Source of the DNA: an uncultured Ruminiclostridium sp.
Lineage (GTDB): Bacteria; Bacillota; Clostridia; Oscillospirales; Ruminococcaceae
Reading direction: 5' to 3'
NCBI GenBank assembly: GCA_910588335.1
Contig: CAJUQV010000011.1
Location: 25,805 to 89,804, forward strand
Length of the DNA: 64,000 nt
Shown here piece by piece: positions 17,011 through 26,045 of this stretch. Every line of letters begins with the position of its first letter. Position 1 is the stretch's first letter. The notes below the pieces were generated by a model. The model was not told where the DNA came from and did no database searches. It saw nothing but the letters and a program-made list of their open reading frames with translations. Both the position numbers and the translations under genes were made by a program.

Positions 17011-19383
17011 CTAAATTTTTTCCACCTTAGCGAAATTGGCCATTATTTTCTTGGTGCCCACCGTGTCGAAGGCTATTTCCAACAAGGTGTCGTTTCCCAT
17101 TGCCTTCGCCGTGATAACGGTGCCTTCACCGAAAACTCTGTGACGTATCCTGTCGCCCGCCGTAAAGCTTTCGGTGTGAGCCGAGGCGATACGGGCGGCC
17201 ATTTTTTCCACCTGCACGTGTCGCGCCTCCTGTTGCAGGTAGCCGATTCGCGGGGGCTTGCGCGTCCTTTGTGTTTCGGCGTCTGCCGCCAGTGTGTTGT
17301 CGGTGACTTCCATATATTCCAAGGGAATTTCACCCACGAATCTTGAAAGCTTGTTTCTCTGTGTGGAACCGAACAATAGTCTTTGCTTCGCATTGGAGAT
17401 AAAGAGTCTTTTCTTCGCTCTGGTAATAGCCACGTAGGCGAGTCGGCGCTCCTCTTCTATCTCGCTGCTGTCAAGCTGCGAGCGATATGAAGGGAAGATA
17501 TTTTCCTCCGCTCCCACTATGAATACGTTTTCAAACTCCAGTCCCTTAGCGCCGTGCATGGTCATAAGCACCACCCTGTCCTCTCCCGCTTCGTAGCTGT
17601 CAAGGTCGGTTATAAGGGCAATATTTTCAAGATAATCGGACAGGCTGTGCTCCTCGTTTTCCTCCATAAAGGCAATGGCTCCGGATTTAAGCTCCTTAAT
17701 GTTTTCAAGCCTTGCCGCGCCTTCGTCCCCCTGCGTCAGAAGCATCGACTCGTACCCCGTTTCCACCAGAATATCGTCGATTATACCGTCAAGAGCTCTG
17801 TCCTCGTTTTCGCCCAGCTCTCGGAACATTCTTCCCAAGGATTCAAGCACCTTGCTTTTCTTTTCAATGGCGGCAAATTCCGACGATCGCTCCATTACCT
17901 CTACCGGAGTTATTCCCAGCCCGTCGGCTATCCGATACAGCTCCGTCTGCGTGGCGTCGCCTATTCCTCTTTTGGGTTCGTTTATTATGCGGCTCAGCCT
18001 TAAGCTGTCGGCGGGATTGTTGATAACGCTCAGATATGCTATAATGTCCTTTATTTCCTTGCGCTCATAGAATTTGGTGCCGCCGATTATACGATATGGA
18101 ATGCCGTTTTTGGAAAGGGAAAGCTCTATGTTTCTCGACTGGGCGTTGGTGCGGTACAAAACCGCGTTCTGATTGAACTGCCCCCCGTCTTTTTTAAGCT
18201 CCAGTATTTTTTCCGCCACAAAGTTGGCTTCCTCGGTCTCGGTGCGTAGAGTGCTGAGCTTTATTTTTTCACCCTCGCCAAGATCGCTCCAAAGGTTTTT
18301 GCCCTTTCTCTGGGTATTGTTGCATATAACCGTGTTTGCGGCGTTCAGTATGGTTTCGGTGGAGCGGTAATTCTGTTCCAGCTTAATTACTTTAGCTTTG
18401 AATTCCTTTTCAAAGCTGAGAATATTTTCAATGGTGGCTCCTCGGAAACGGTAAATACTCTGATCCTCGTCACCCACAACGCAAAGATTGCCGCTTCCCG
18501 CCGCAAGAAGGGAAATAAGCTTATACTGAGCCATATTGGTGTCCTGATACTCGTCCACCATTATGTAATCAAAACTGTTCTGCCAGCGTTCCAGTATGGC
18601 GGGGCTTTTTTCAAGAAGCTCAACGGTTTTCATGATTATGTCGTCGAAATCAAGGGCGTTGGCTGCCTTAAGGCGCTTCTGATATTCGGTATAGATGTCG
18701 CGCGCTTTTTCCAGTTTGAAATCGGGCTTTCCCCCTTCTCCGAATACGGGAAAGCGTTCGGGGGAAATAAGCTTGTCCTTGGCGCGGCTGATCCTGCTTT
18801 GAAACTCTTTCGGGCTGAAGGCTTTGTCGGAAATGTTGAGGTATTTCATTACCTCCTTTATAACCCTTAAGCTGTCGTCCGTGTCATAGATGGTGAAGGA
18901 GCTTTTATAGCCCAGCTCCTCTATGCCGCGTCTCAGCATTTTAATACAGGCGGAATGGAAGGTACCCGCGAAAACATCTTTTCCCCCCGCATTCATACGC
19001 TCCAGCCTTTCCCTAAGCTCTCCCGCCGCCTTGTTGGTAAAAGTCACCGCCATTATGCGCCACGGAGCGGCGCGCTCATAGCCTAACAGTCTTGAAAGGC
19101 GGTCAATGCTTTCGGGCGTATTTTCCTCTTTTCCGTCGGCGTAGCTTAAAAGAAATGCTTCGTCCTCCGAAGAAAAATCTCGGTTAAACTCGGTGTGAAA
19201 GCTTTTGCCGAAAAGAAGCATATTGGCTATGCGGTTGCACAGAACGGTGGTTTTGCCGCTTCCCGCACCCGCTATGATGAGAACCGCGCCGCTGAGCTGG
19301 TAAATCGCCTCGCGCTGTCTGGAATTGGTTCTCGAAAAAAATCTGTCTATACATTGCTTTTTCACTTGAGTAAAATTATTCAT
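17011..19383 (-). CDS. pcrA: ATP-dependent DNA helicase PcrA/UvrD
   Basis: PcrA is the essential superfamily 1 3'-5' helicase of Gram-positive bacteria, acting in repair, recombination control and plasmid replication. The 790-residue protein carries all helicase motifs: GAGSGKTT (Walker A), FTNKAAGEL, DEYQDTN (motif II), GDEDQSIYRFRGA, EQNYRST, MTMHGAKGLEFENVFIVG and YVAITRAKKRL. The last 60 residues contain the basic-hydrophobic C-terminal domain that binds RNA polymerase in PcrA. It follows the SPFH gene on the same strand with a 31-base gap. Assignment is certain at family level. Confidence 0.97.
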   Translation of the reverse strand: MNNFTQVKKQCIDRFFSRTNSRQREAIYQLSGAVLIIAGAGSGKTTVLCNRIANMLLFGKSFHTEFNRDFSSEDEAFLLSYADGKEENTPESIDRLSRLLGYERAAPWRIMAVTFTNKAAGELRERLERMNAGGKDVFAGTFHSACIKMLRRGIEELGYKSSFTIYDTDDSLRVIKEVMKYLNISDKAFSPKEFQSRISRAKDKLISPERFPVFGEGGKPDFKLEKARDIYTEYQKRLKAANALDFDDIIMKTVELLEKSPAILERWQNSFDYIMVDEYQDTNMAQYKLISLLAAGSGNLCVVGDEDQSIYRFRGATIENILSFEKEFKAKVIKLEQNYRSTETILNAANTVICNNTQRKGKNLWSDLGEGEKIKLSTLRTETEEANFVAEKILELKKDGGQFNQNAVLYRTNAQSRNIELSLSKNGIPYRIIGGTKFYERKEIKDIIAYLSVINNPADSLRLSRIINEPKRGIGDATQTELYRIADGLGITPVEVMERSSEFAAIEKKSKVLESLGRMFRELGENEDRALDGIIDDILVETGYESMLLTQGDEGAARLENIKELKSGAIAFMEENEEHSLSDYLENIALITDLDSYEAGEDRVVLMTMHGAKGLEFENVFIVGAEENIFPSYRSQLDSSEIEEERRLAYVAITRAKKRLFISNAKQRLLFGSTQRNKLSRFVGEIPLEYMEVTDNTLAADAETQRTRKPPRIGYLQQEARHVQVEKMAARIASAHTESFTAGDRIRHRVFGEGTVITAKAMGNDTLLEIAFDTVGTKKIMANFAKVEKI

Positions 19384-19414
19384 GATAATGTTTTATATCC
19401 TGTTCTTTTGTCGT

Positions 19415-20353
19415 TTATTCAGCCGCTTCGGGAACCGCGGATGGGGCGGTGTTTCTTGCGGCGGTTCCTCCGGACGCCGTACCGGAGGAAGAGCCGAGAG
19501 CCACAAACGGATTGACTCCGTCGCTTACCACTTGTGGCAAAACGCCGTTCCAGCGCTCTACTTTAAGATATTCGGTGTAGTTGGGAGAATTGGCCAGCTG
19601 CTCCTGAATAAGCCTGATGGCCTCCGCCTCCGCTTCGGCGGCGATTTTCTTGGAATCCGCTTCGGCTTGTGCGGCAATAACAGTCTGCTTTCCCTCTTCT
19701 GCTATAGCCTTGGTCTTGTATTCCATTTTAAGAGCGTCCTGCTCGGCTATTACCTTTGCCTGAATGGATTCCTCAAAGGCTGTGTCAAAGTTGAGATTTT
19801 CTATGGCGAAGGCGGTTACCACAACGCCGTATTCGCTTAATATTTCCGTCAGGGAATTCTGTATTTCGGCGGTTACGTCCGCGCGGGACTGTACCAATTG
19901 TTCCGCCTTTACCTTTCCTATGGAGTCCTTGGCTACTTTCTGAACGTTAGGTACAAGCAGCTTAGTCTCTACGTTAGCGATGCCTATGTTTCTTATGATG
20001 TTGCTGAGCTTTGTGCCGTCGTAGCAGTAATTGAGCTTAAGCTGAAGCGACTGCACCGATTGGGTATCGCTGGTGTAGGCGTCGGTTGTAACGGCGTAAA
20101 CCTGCTCCCTTGTATCTACCTGAACTATCTCCTCGATAAAAGGAATGTGCATATTGAGTCCCGCGGTCATATCTGCGCGGGTGATAGCTCCGAAGCGGTA
20201 TTTCACGCCTATATAGCCCTCGTTTACTATGCTGAAGGAGTTAAAAAGCACCACTATGAGCAAAAATATTATTATGGCGATAATAACGAATTTTCCGTAC
20301 TTTTTGCCTTCGGATTTGCTGTCGTTTGATGTGCTGAATCTGACTTCTGCCAT
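19415..20353 (-). CDS. SPFH/Band 7 (prohibitin/HflC-like) membrane protein
   Basis: SPFH proteins form large ring assemblies on membranes and often regulate the FtsH protease or organise lipid domains. The 312-residue product has one membrane helix (about 20-41), followed by the SPFH core (VNEGYIGVKYRFGAI, VQSLQLKLNYCYDG, VKAEQLVQSRADVTAEIQNSL) and an Ala/Glu-rich coiled coil (EAEADSKKIAAEAEAEAIR). I start at the ATG at 20353, with GAAAGGA eight bases upstream; an upstream reading adds an implausible basic leader. The C-terminus has a small Ser/Ala/Gly-rich tail. Substrate is unknown. Confidence 0.9.
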   Translation of the reverse strand: MAEVRFSTSNDSKSEGKKYGKFVIIAIIIFLLIVVLFNSFSIVNEGYIGVKYRFGAITRADMTAGLNMHIPFIEEIVQVDTREQVYAVTTDAYTSDTQSVQSLQLKLNYCYDGTKLSNIIRNIGIANVETKLLVPNVQKVAKDSIGKVKAEQLVQSRADVTAEIQNSLTEILSEYGVVVTAFAIENLNFDTAFEESIQAKVIAEQDALKMEYKTKAIAEEGKQTVIAAQAEADSKKIAAEAEAEAIRLIQEQLANSPNYTEYLKVERWNGVLPQVVSDGVNPFVALGSSSGTASGGTAARNTAPSAVPEAAE

Positions 20354-20394
20354 TTTTTTGTCCTTTCTTTTTCGGGGTAACTCGTATTTTATCG

Positions 20395-20667
20395 TTAAAA
20401 CAGATCGGAATGTGTTCCCGTTCTGAATAAAAATAATTCGATTTCGTCTTTTTCCACGCGATAAATCAAAAGCCAGTCGGGTTCGATATGGCACTCACGA
20501 AATCCACGGTAATTGCCTGTTAATTCATGATCGCGATATTTATCCTCTAACTTTTTTTCATTCGCTAAGGTATCAACTGCTTTTTTTAATTCTTCAATGT
20601 GACAGCCGCGTTTTTTTGCCAGCTTCAAATCCTTTTTAAACCTGTTTGACAGAACGATTTTAAGCAT
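20395..20667 (-). CDS. yafQ: Type II toxin, YafQ family
   Basis: YafQ-type toxins are RelE-fold ribonucleases that cut mRNA on the ribosome. The 90-residue protein matches the family closely: FKKDLKLAKKRG, LEDKYRDHELTGNYRGFRECHIEPDWLLIYRV and a C-terminal LFLFRTGTHSDLF. The family's catalytic His residues (His in DHEL, the ECHIEPDW His and the C-terminal GTHSDLF His) are present. Its start overlaps the antitoxin stop by 8 bases, the standard operon arrangement. The last residues are intact, so it is probably active. Confidence 0.95.
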   Translation of the reverse strand: MLKIVLSNRFKKDLKLAKKRGCHIEELKKAVDTLANEKKLEDKYRDHELTGNYRGFRECHIEPDWLLIYRVEKDEIELFLFRTGTHSDLF

Positions 20668-20941
20668 CGGAAAGCACCTCGTTCAATGCTTCGTCAAATG
20701 AAGAATAGCGCTTATATTTAACGAAATCGCTCTTCATTTCTTCGTATTCTCCTAAAGCGGCTTTGGTTTCCTCGTTGGGGACAGGCCGCTTTATTTCAAA
20801 GGGAAATCCGTCGTTATTGACCGCCGAGCGCAAAAAAATAGATATCGCCGACGACATATTCAAGCCAAGATCGTTGAAAAGCGCTTCCGCTTCCTGTTTT
20901 AACGCCGCGTCAATTTTAATGTTGATATTTGCTTCGGGCAT
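20660..20941 (-). CDS. dinJ: Type II antitoxin, RelB/DinJ family
   Basis: This is the antitoxin that binds the YafQ toxin and represses the operon. The 93-residue protein has the ribbon-helix-helix N-terminus (INIKIDAALKQEAEALFNDLGLNMSSAISIFLRSAV) characteristic of DinJ, and a charged C-terminal toxin-binding tail. It precedes and overlaps the toxin gene. The pair lies between the SPFH gene and the large activase gene, all on the minus strand. Confidence 0.93.
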   Translation of the reverse strand: MPEANINIKIDAALKQEAEALFNDLGLNMSSAISIFLRSAVNNDGFPFEIKRPVPNEETKAALGEYEEMKSDFVKYKRYSSFDEALNEVLSDA

Positions 20942-20963
20942 AAATTCACCGCCTTTTTACAAA

Positions 20964-23900
20964 CTACACGTTTATAAGCTCCGAGTATTTATCCTTAACC
21001 TCAACCTTTATCTCCGTCTTATCCCCGTTATTTCCGTTTCTCACCGCGTGAGAAAGCATAAGCTTTATGCGGTTTACTTGATTTACCTCCGAAGCGCCGG
21101 GGTCATAGTCGACAGCTATTATATTGGAAAGAGGATTTCTTCTTCTGAGCTCTCCTATAACGCCTTTTCCAGTAACGTGATTGGGGAGGCAGGCAAAGGG
21201 CTGCATACAGATTATATTGTTTACGCCGCCGTGCATAAGCTCCACCATCTCGGCTGTAAGGAACCAGCCTTCTCCCGCTATGTTGCCGGTGGAGACAATA
21301 CCGTCCACCAATTTTCTCATCTCGGAGATCCTCATGGGACTTCCAAACTTGGTGCCCTTTACTGCTTCAAGATAGGGCTTTTGCAGGTGCTCTAAAAATC
21401 CTATAAGCTTATTCATAAAGAAGTAGCGGGAATTGGAGACGGTGAGAAGTTCTTTTCGTGTATTGGCGTGATCCATTATAAAATAGATAAAGCCCATAAG
21501 ATCGGGCACTACCGCTTCCGCTCCCTCGGATTCCACAAGATCAACCACAAAATTGTTCGCTACGGGATGATATTTTACCAATATTTCTCCCACTATGCCG
21601 ACTCTCGGCTTTTCGACATCGAGAGTCGGCAGCTCGGCGAAATCCTTTACAATGGCGGCTATGTTTTTCTTGTATTCGCTTATGCTTAAGCTTTTAAGGG
21701 ACTTTTTGAGCTTTTCGTTCCATTGTTCATAAAGCCTGTTGGCGCTGCCCTTTTCGACCTCGTAGGGTCTCACACGGTACAGGCAGCGGCTTAAGGTGTC
21801 GCCGTAAACCAAAGCCAGCATCGCCCTAACTATAAGGGAAGGGGTATACTTAAAGCCGGGATTTTTTTCCATGCCCACCATATTTACCGAAATTATGGGG
21901 ATCTGAGGATATCCGCCCTCCTTAAGGGCTTTTTTTATCATTCCCACATAGTTTGTGGCGCGGCAGGCTCCGCCCGTTTGAGTAATCAGCACGGAGGTGT
22001 TGCCAAGATCGTACTTTCCGCTGTCCAGAGCGGACATAAGCGAACCTACCGTCAGTATGGTGGGATAGCAGGCGTCGTTGTTCACGTACTTTAAGCCTTT
22101 GTCTACTATATCCTTTGTATAATCCTTAAGAATAACCATATTGTAGCCCGAATACCTGAACGCCTGTTCCAGAAGCTCGAAGTGAATAGGCGCCATCTGC
22201 GGAGCCAAAATAGTATGGGTCTTTTTGCTTTCCTTGGTGAAATAGGGCTGGCGGTGGTAGCCGTCGTACTTTGAATCGCTGTGATAGCCGTCCCTCTGTC
22301 TCTCCTCCGAAACGGAGATCAGAGAGCGCAAGCGTATCCTTGCCGCACCCAGATTGTTTACCTCGTCTATTTTGAGCACCGTGTACAGCCTTCCGTAACC
22401 CTGCATTATCTCCTGAACCTGATCGGTAGTGACCGCGTCAAGACCGCAGCCGAAGCTGTTAAGCTGCACAAGCTCCAGATAATCTCTCTCTCCCACCACG
22501 GCGGCGGCATTATACAGCCTGTTGTGATACATCCACTGATCCACCACCCTGATGGGACGCGCTAACTTGTCTATGCCCAAATGAGCCACGCTGTCCTCGG
22601 TCAGTACCGCAAAGCCGTAGCCGTTTACCATTTCGGGTATGCCGTGATTTATTTCCGGGTCGATATGATAGGGTCTGCCCGCCAAGACTATTCCTTTTTG
22701 ACCCGTTTTTTCAAGTAGAGCCAAAACCTCCTCGCCCTTCGCGCGCATCTTGTTTTTGAAGTTTCCGTCCTCTTTGTAGGCCGCCGCCAAAGCGGTCCCT
22801 ATTTCGCTTCCCTTTATACCCAAAGGGGAAAGCTCTTCAACAAGTCTTTCCGCCATACGCTCTTTATCGTAAATGGGGAGGAAGGGATTCATAAAGCTGA
22901 CCTTATGTTCTCTGAGTTCGGGAATGGAGTTTTTGATCACCTCTCCGTAGGTAGCCACCACAGGGCAGTTATAGTGATTGTCGCCCTTTCCTCCGCAGTC
23001 CATTTCGTAGGGCAGGGAAGGGTAAAAGATAATCCCGGCTCCGTTTTGTATCAGCCACTCTATATGGCCGTGAGACAGCTTTGCGGGGTAGCAAACCGAC
23101 TCGCTGGGCATTGTTTCCATTCCCAACTCGTATATTTCGCGACCGGAATCGGGAGAAAGAAGCACGCTGTAACCAAGCTCGGTAAAAAACGTGTGCCAGA
23201 AGGGGTAGTTTTCGTACATTCCCAATACTCTCGGAAGTCCCACCACACCTCTTTTCGCTTCCTCGGCCGAAAGGGATTTCCTGTCAAACAAAAGCCTGTA
23301 TTTATAATCGAAAAGATTGGGCAGTTCGGATTTTTTTGTGCCTAAGCCCGCTCCTCTTTCGCAGCGGTTGTTGGTGATAAATCTCGTTCCGTCGCCAAAT
23401 TTGCTTATTGTTAAAAGACAGTTGTTGCTGCACCGTCCGCAGCGGGCGGTGGATTTTGTAATGGTAAAGGCTTCTAGCTTATCGAGAGTGGCTATCGCCG
23501 AGCCTTGGCCGTCATCTCTCGCCTTGGCGATAAGGGCGCTTCCGTAGGCTCCCATAAGCCCCGCCTTGTCGGGTCTTACCGCCTCTCTTCCGCAGGTAAG
23601 TTCAAAGGCTCTCAGCACCGAGTTGTTCATAAAGGTGCCGCCCTGTACGATTATCTTTTCTCCCATATCCTTGGGATCGCGTATTTTTATTACCTTAAAC
23701 AGGGCGTTTTTCACTACGGAGTAGCTTAATCCCGCGGAAATATCCGCAACGCTCGCCCCCTCCTTCTGCGCCTGCTTTACTCGGCTGTTCATAAACACGG
23801 TGCAGCGGGAACCCAAATCAACGGGGTTCTCGGCGGTAAGCCCCAATTGGGCAAATTCCGCGCTGGTCATTCCCAAAGCCACGGCAAAGTTTTCTATAAA

Positions 23901-25241
23901 GCTTCCGCAGCCGCTGGAGCAGGCTTCGTTAAGGAGAATGCTCTGAATCTCCCCGTCCTTAACCCTTATGCACTTCATATCCTGTCCGCCGATATCGAGA
24001 ATAAACTCCACGCCGGGAAGCATATGCTCCGCCGCCTTATAGTGCGCCATGGTCTCTATTTCGCCGAAATCCGCCTTAAGCGCCGCCTTTATAAGGTGTT
24101 CCCCGTAACCCGTGGCGGTTACCTTAGCTATGTAAGCGTCCTTTGGCATCAAGGAATATATTTCCTTTAATATGCCTATTACCGACTTCAGGGGATCGCC
24201 CATATTGTTATTGTAATAAGAGTAGAGAATTTCGTCGTTTTCGTTTATAAGGGCGGCCTTGGTAGTTGTGGAACCCGCGTCTATGCCCAGATAGCACTTT
24301 CCTTTGTGAGCGCTTAAGTCGGCGGTGGGGATTACCGCTTTGGAGTGTCTGTCCAGAAACGCCTGTTTTTCCTCTTCGTCTTTAAAGAGGGGAGAAAGTC
24401 TCTCCACCTCGTGGGACTGTACGCTCGAAAGTCCTTCTATTTTTTTCCTGAGAGCGGAGGTTTCCACTCCCCCCCTGCTGTCCGACAGCGCCGCGCCCGT
24501 TGCCACAAACAGATTCGCGTCGTCGGGGAAGATTATTTCGTCGTCCTTAAGGTTAAGGGTTACAATAAAACGCTTTCTCAGCTCGGAGAGATAATGGAGC
24601 GGACCGCCCAGAAAGGCAACCTTTCCCCTTATGGGCTTTCCGCAGGCCAAGCCGCTTATGGTCTGATTCACCACCGACTGGAACACCGAGGCTGCCACGT
24701 CGCTTTTTTTCGCTCCGTCGTTCAGAAGCGGCTGAATGTCGGATTTTGCGAATACGCCGCAGCGGGAGGCAATAGGGTAAATGGTTTCCGCTTTTTTCGC
24801 CAGCTCGTTTAGCCCCGTTATGTCGGTATTCAGCAAGGCCGCCATCTGGTCGATAAATGCGCCGGTACCGCCCGCGCAGGTGCCGTTCATGCGCTGTTCT
24901 ATGCCGCCTTTAAGATAGGTTATTTTGGCGTCCTCGCCGCCCAGCTCGATAGCCACGTCGGTTTGAGGAATAAGCTTTTCGATGGCTACCGCTCCGGCGG
25001 TAACCTCCTGAACAAAGGGAATGTCAAGCCATTTGGCCACGTTTATTCCGCCGCTTCCCGTAACCGCCACGGTAGCGCCGCTTTCGCCGATTTTGTCTAT
25101 ACCTTCGGACAATACTTCCGCCAAGGTTTTTTTGATGTCCGAATAGTGTCTTTGATATTTTTTATGTACAATTTCGCCGTTTTCGTCAAGGATAACTATC
25201 TTAACCGTTGTCGAACCAACGTCAAGTCCGATATGGAACAT
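20964..25241 (-). CDS. Fused 2-hydroxyacyl-CoA dehydratase activase-like protein
   Basis: The product (1,425 residues from ATG 25241, ten bases after GAAAGG) belongs to the large clostridial BcrAD/BadFG-type proteins. It has two ASKHA ATPase domains in tandem: residues 1-260 with IGLDVGSTTVKIV and GTCAGGTGAFIDQMA, and about 320-580 with GIDAGSTTTKAAL and NEACSSGCGSFIENF, whose cysteines would bind the inter-subunit 4Fe-4S cluster. A cysteine cluster RCGRCSNNCLL follows near 610, then a long C-terminal region related to the DUF2229 and HgdB-like dehydratase families (GGRPYHIDPEINHGIPE; NDACYPTILTVG). Related activases donate one electron at low potential, driven by ATP. No dehydratase gene is nearby, and the substrate of these fusions is unknown. 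Confidence 0.9.
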   Translation of the reverse strand: MFHIGLDVGSTTVKIVILDENGEIVHKKYQRHYSDIKKTLAEVLSEGIDKIGESGATVAVTGSGGINVAKWLDIPFVQEVTAGAVAIEKLIPQTDVAIELGGEDAKITYLKGGIEQRMNGTCAGGTGAFIDQMAALLNTDITGLNELAKKAETIYPIASRCGVFAKSDIQPLLNDGAKKSDVAASVFQSVVNQTISGLACGKPIRGKVAFLGGPLHYLSELRKRFIVTLNLKDDEIIFPDDANLFVATGAALSDSRGGVETSALRKKIEGLSSVQSHEVERLSPLFKDEEEKQAFLDRHSKAVIPTADLSAHKGKCYLGIDAGSTTTKAALINENDEILYSYYNNNMGDPLKSVIGILKEIYSLMPKDAYIAKVTATGYGEHLIKAALKADFGEIETMAHYKAAEHMLPGVEFILDIGGQDMKCIRVKDGEIQSILLNEACSSGCGSFIENFAVALGMTSAEFAQLGLTAENPVDLGSRCTVFMNSRVKQAQKEGASVADISAGLSYSVVKNALFKVIKIRDPKDMGEKIIVQGGTFMNNSVLRAFELTCGREAVRPDKAGLMGAYGSALIAKARDDGQGSAIATLDKLEAFTITKSTARCGRCSNNCLLTISKFGDGTRFITNNRCERGAGLGTKKSELPNLFDYKYRLLFDRKSLSAEEAKRGVVGLPRVLGMYENYPFWHTFFTELGYSVLLSPDSGREIYELGMETMPSESVCYPAKLSHGHIEWLIQNGAGIIFYPSLPYEMDCGGKGDNHYNCPVVATYGEVIKNSIPELREHKVSFMNPFLPIYDKERMAERLVEELSPLGIKGSEIGTALAAAYKEDGNFKNKMRAKGEEVLALLEKTGQKGIVLAGRPYHIDPEINHGIPEMVNGYGFAVLTEDSVAHLGIDKLARPIRVVDQWMYHNRLYNAAAVVGERDYLELVQLNSFGCGLDAVTTDQVQEIMQGYGRLYTVLKIDEVNNLGAARIRLRSLISVSEERQRDGYHSDSKYDGYHRQPYFTKESKKTHTILAPQMAPIHFELLEQAFRYSGYNMVILKDYTKDIVDKGLKYVNNDACYPTILTVGSLMSALDSGKYDLGNTSVLITQTGGACRATNYVGMIKKALKEGGYPQIPIISVNMVGMEKNPGFKYTPSLIVRAMLALVYGDTLSRCLYRVRPYEVEKGSANRLYEQWNEKLKKSLKSLSISEYKKNIAAIVKDFAELPTLDVEKPRVGIVGEILVKYHPVANNFVVDLVESEGAEAVVPDLMGFIYFIMDHANTRKELLTVSNSRYFFMNKLIGFLEHLQKPYLEAVKGTKFGSPMRISEMRKLVDGIVSTGNIAGEGWFLTAEMVELMHGGVNNIICMQPFACLPNHVTGKGVIGELRRRNPLSNIIAVDYDPGASEVNQVNRIKLMLSHAVRNGNNGDKTEIKVEVKDKYSELINV

Positions 25242-25342
25242 ACTTTTATTTCCTTTCTTTTGAAACACGCGGGCTTTCCGCCCGATAAAATATATTATAC
25301 ACCAATTTTTTTAAAATTGCAATGGGAAATTGGTTACAAAAT

Positions 25343-25380
25343 TGGGCGGAACCGCCTTTTTTAAAAGACGTTCCGCCTTT
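25343..25380. terminator. Candidate hairpin terminator
   Basis: GGCGGAAC and GTTCCGCC form an inverted repeat with runs of T and A between convergent or adjacent transcripts. The small GGCGGAACCGCC palindrome followed by TTTTTT could act on the plus strand. Confidence 0.4.
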
Positions 25381-25437
25381 TCACATAATTTTCAGGGGGA
25401 TACCTTGTATATGCCTTTTTATAACAATCCCACAGTT

Positions 25438-25998
25438 TTAAACCAGATTATTATTAAAAAGCAAACAGGCTTTACCCTCAACAGCTTGAATTATCATAGC
25501 AACAGTATGCCCAACAGAACATCGGGAAATGTCCAAAACGTTATTCTCATATTCTCCAAGATTCCAAAACTGCTCCCACATAATTTCAACCAGTTCCGTA
25601 TTTGTCTTAATGTCAAGCTTGTTTCGTTCTACCGCCCTTTTCAAGGTCACATCTTTATCCGCCCTCAATACAATATAATGCACCTCGCAGCCTTCACGCG
25701 CAGCTTTAAGCCACGGTTTCAAAAACCAAGGTCCCACTATCCCATCCACAATTACGTCATACCCACCGAGCATAAAGCGCTTTGCAGCTTCCGCAACAGC
25801 TTCGATAACAATTAAATTCTGTTCCTCCGATTCCGGAAAATGCGGTGGTATAGAACCTTTGCAAAGATAGTGATAAAAATCATCTGTATGAATATGCACC
25901 GATTTCGGCATATCGGATTTTTTTGCGACAATCGAAGCAGCAGTTGTTTTTCCGGTGCCGGGTGCTCCCGTTATTATAATTATTCTTCCGTTTTTCAT
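25438..25998 (-). CDS. Small P-loop kinase-like ATP-binding protein
   Basis: A 186-residue single-domain P-loop protein of the adenylate kinase/zeta-toxin/phosphotransferase group. Visible are Walker A GAPGTGKTT (about residues 11-19), IHTDDFYHYL (the DD segment often binds the acceptor substrate), VIVDGIVGPWFLKPW, and a lid-like region VTLKRAVERNKLD. The overall pattern resembles small-molecule kinases such as chloramphenicol phosphotransferase-like proteins, but the substrate cannot be read. There is no antitoxin partner, so a zeta toxin is unlikely. It is transcribed on the minus strand just downstream of the CAP-domain gene. Confidence 0.8.
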   Translation of the reverse strand: MKNGRIIIITGAPGTGKTTAASIVAKKSDMPKSVHIHTDDFYHYLCKGSIPPHFPESEEQNLIVIEAVAEAAKRFMLGGYDVIVDGIVGPWFLKPWLKAAREGCEVHYIVLRADKDVTLKRAVERNKLDIKTNTELVEIMWEQFWNLGEYENNVLDISRCSVGHTVAMIIQAVEGKACLLFNNNLV

Positions 25999-26045
25999 GT
26001 TTCTGCGTTCCTATCCTACTGAAACAACGCTTTTTCGGCTCTAAT

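Noticed and set aside
25438..25998. Zeta-type toxin
   Set aside because: The P-loop and DD segment allow it, but there is no epsilon antitoxin and the lid region does not match closely; left as a small kinase.
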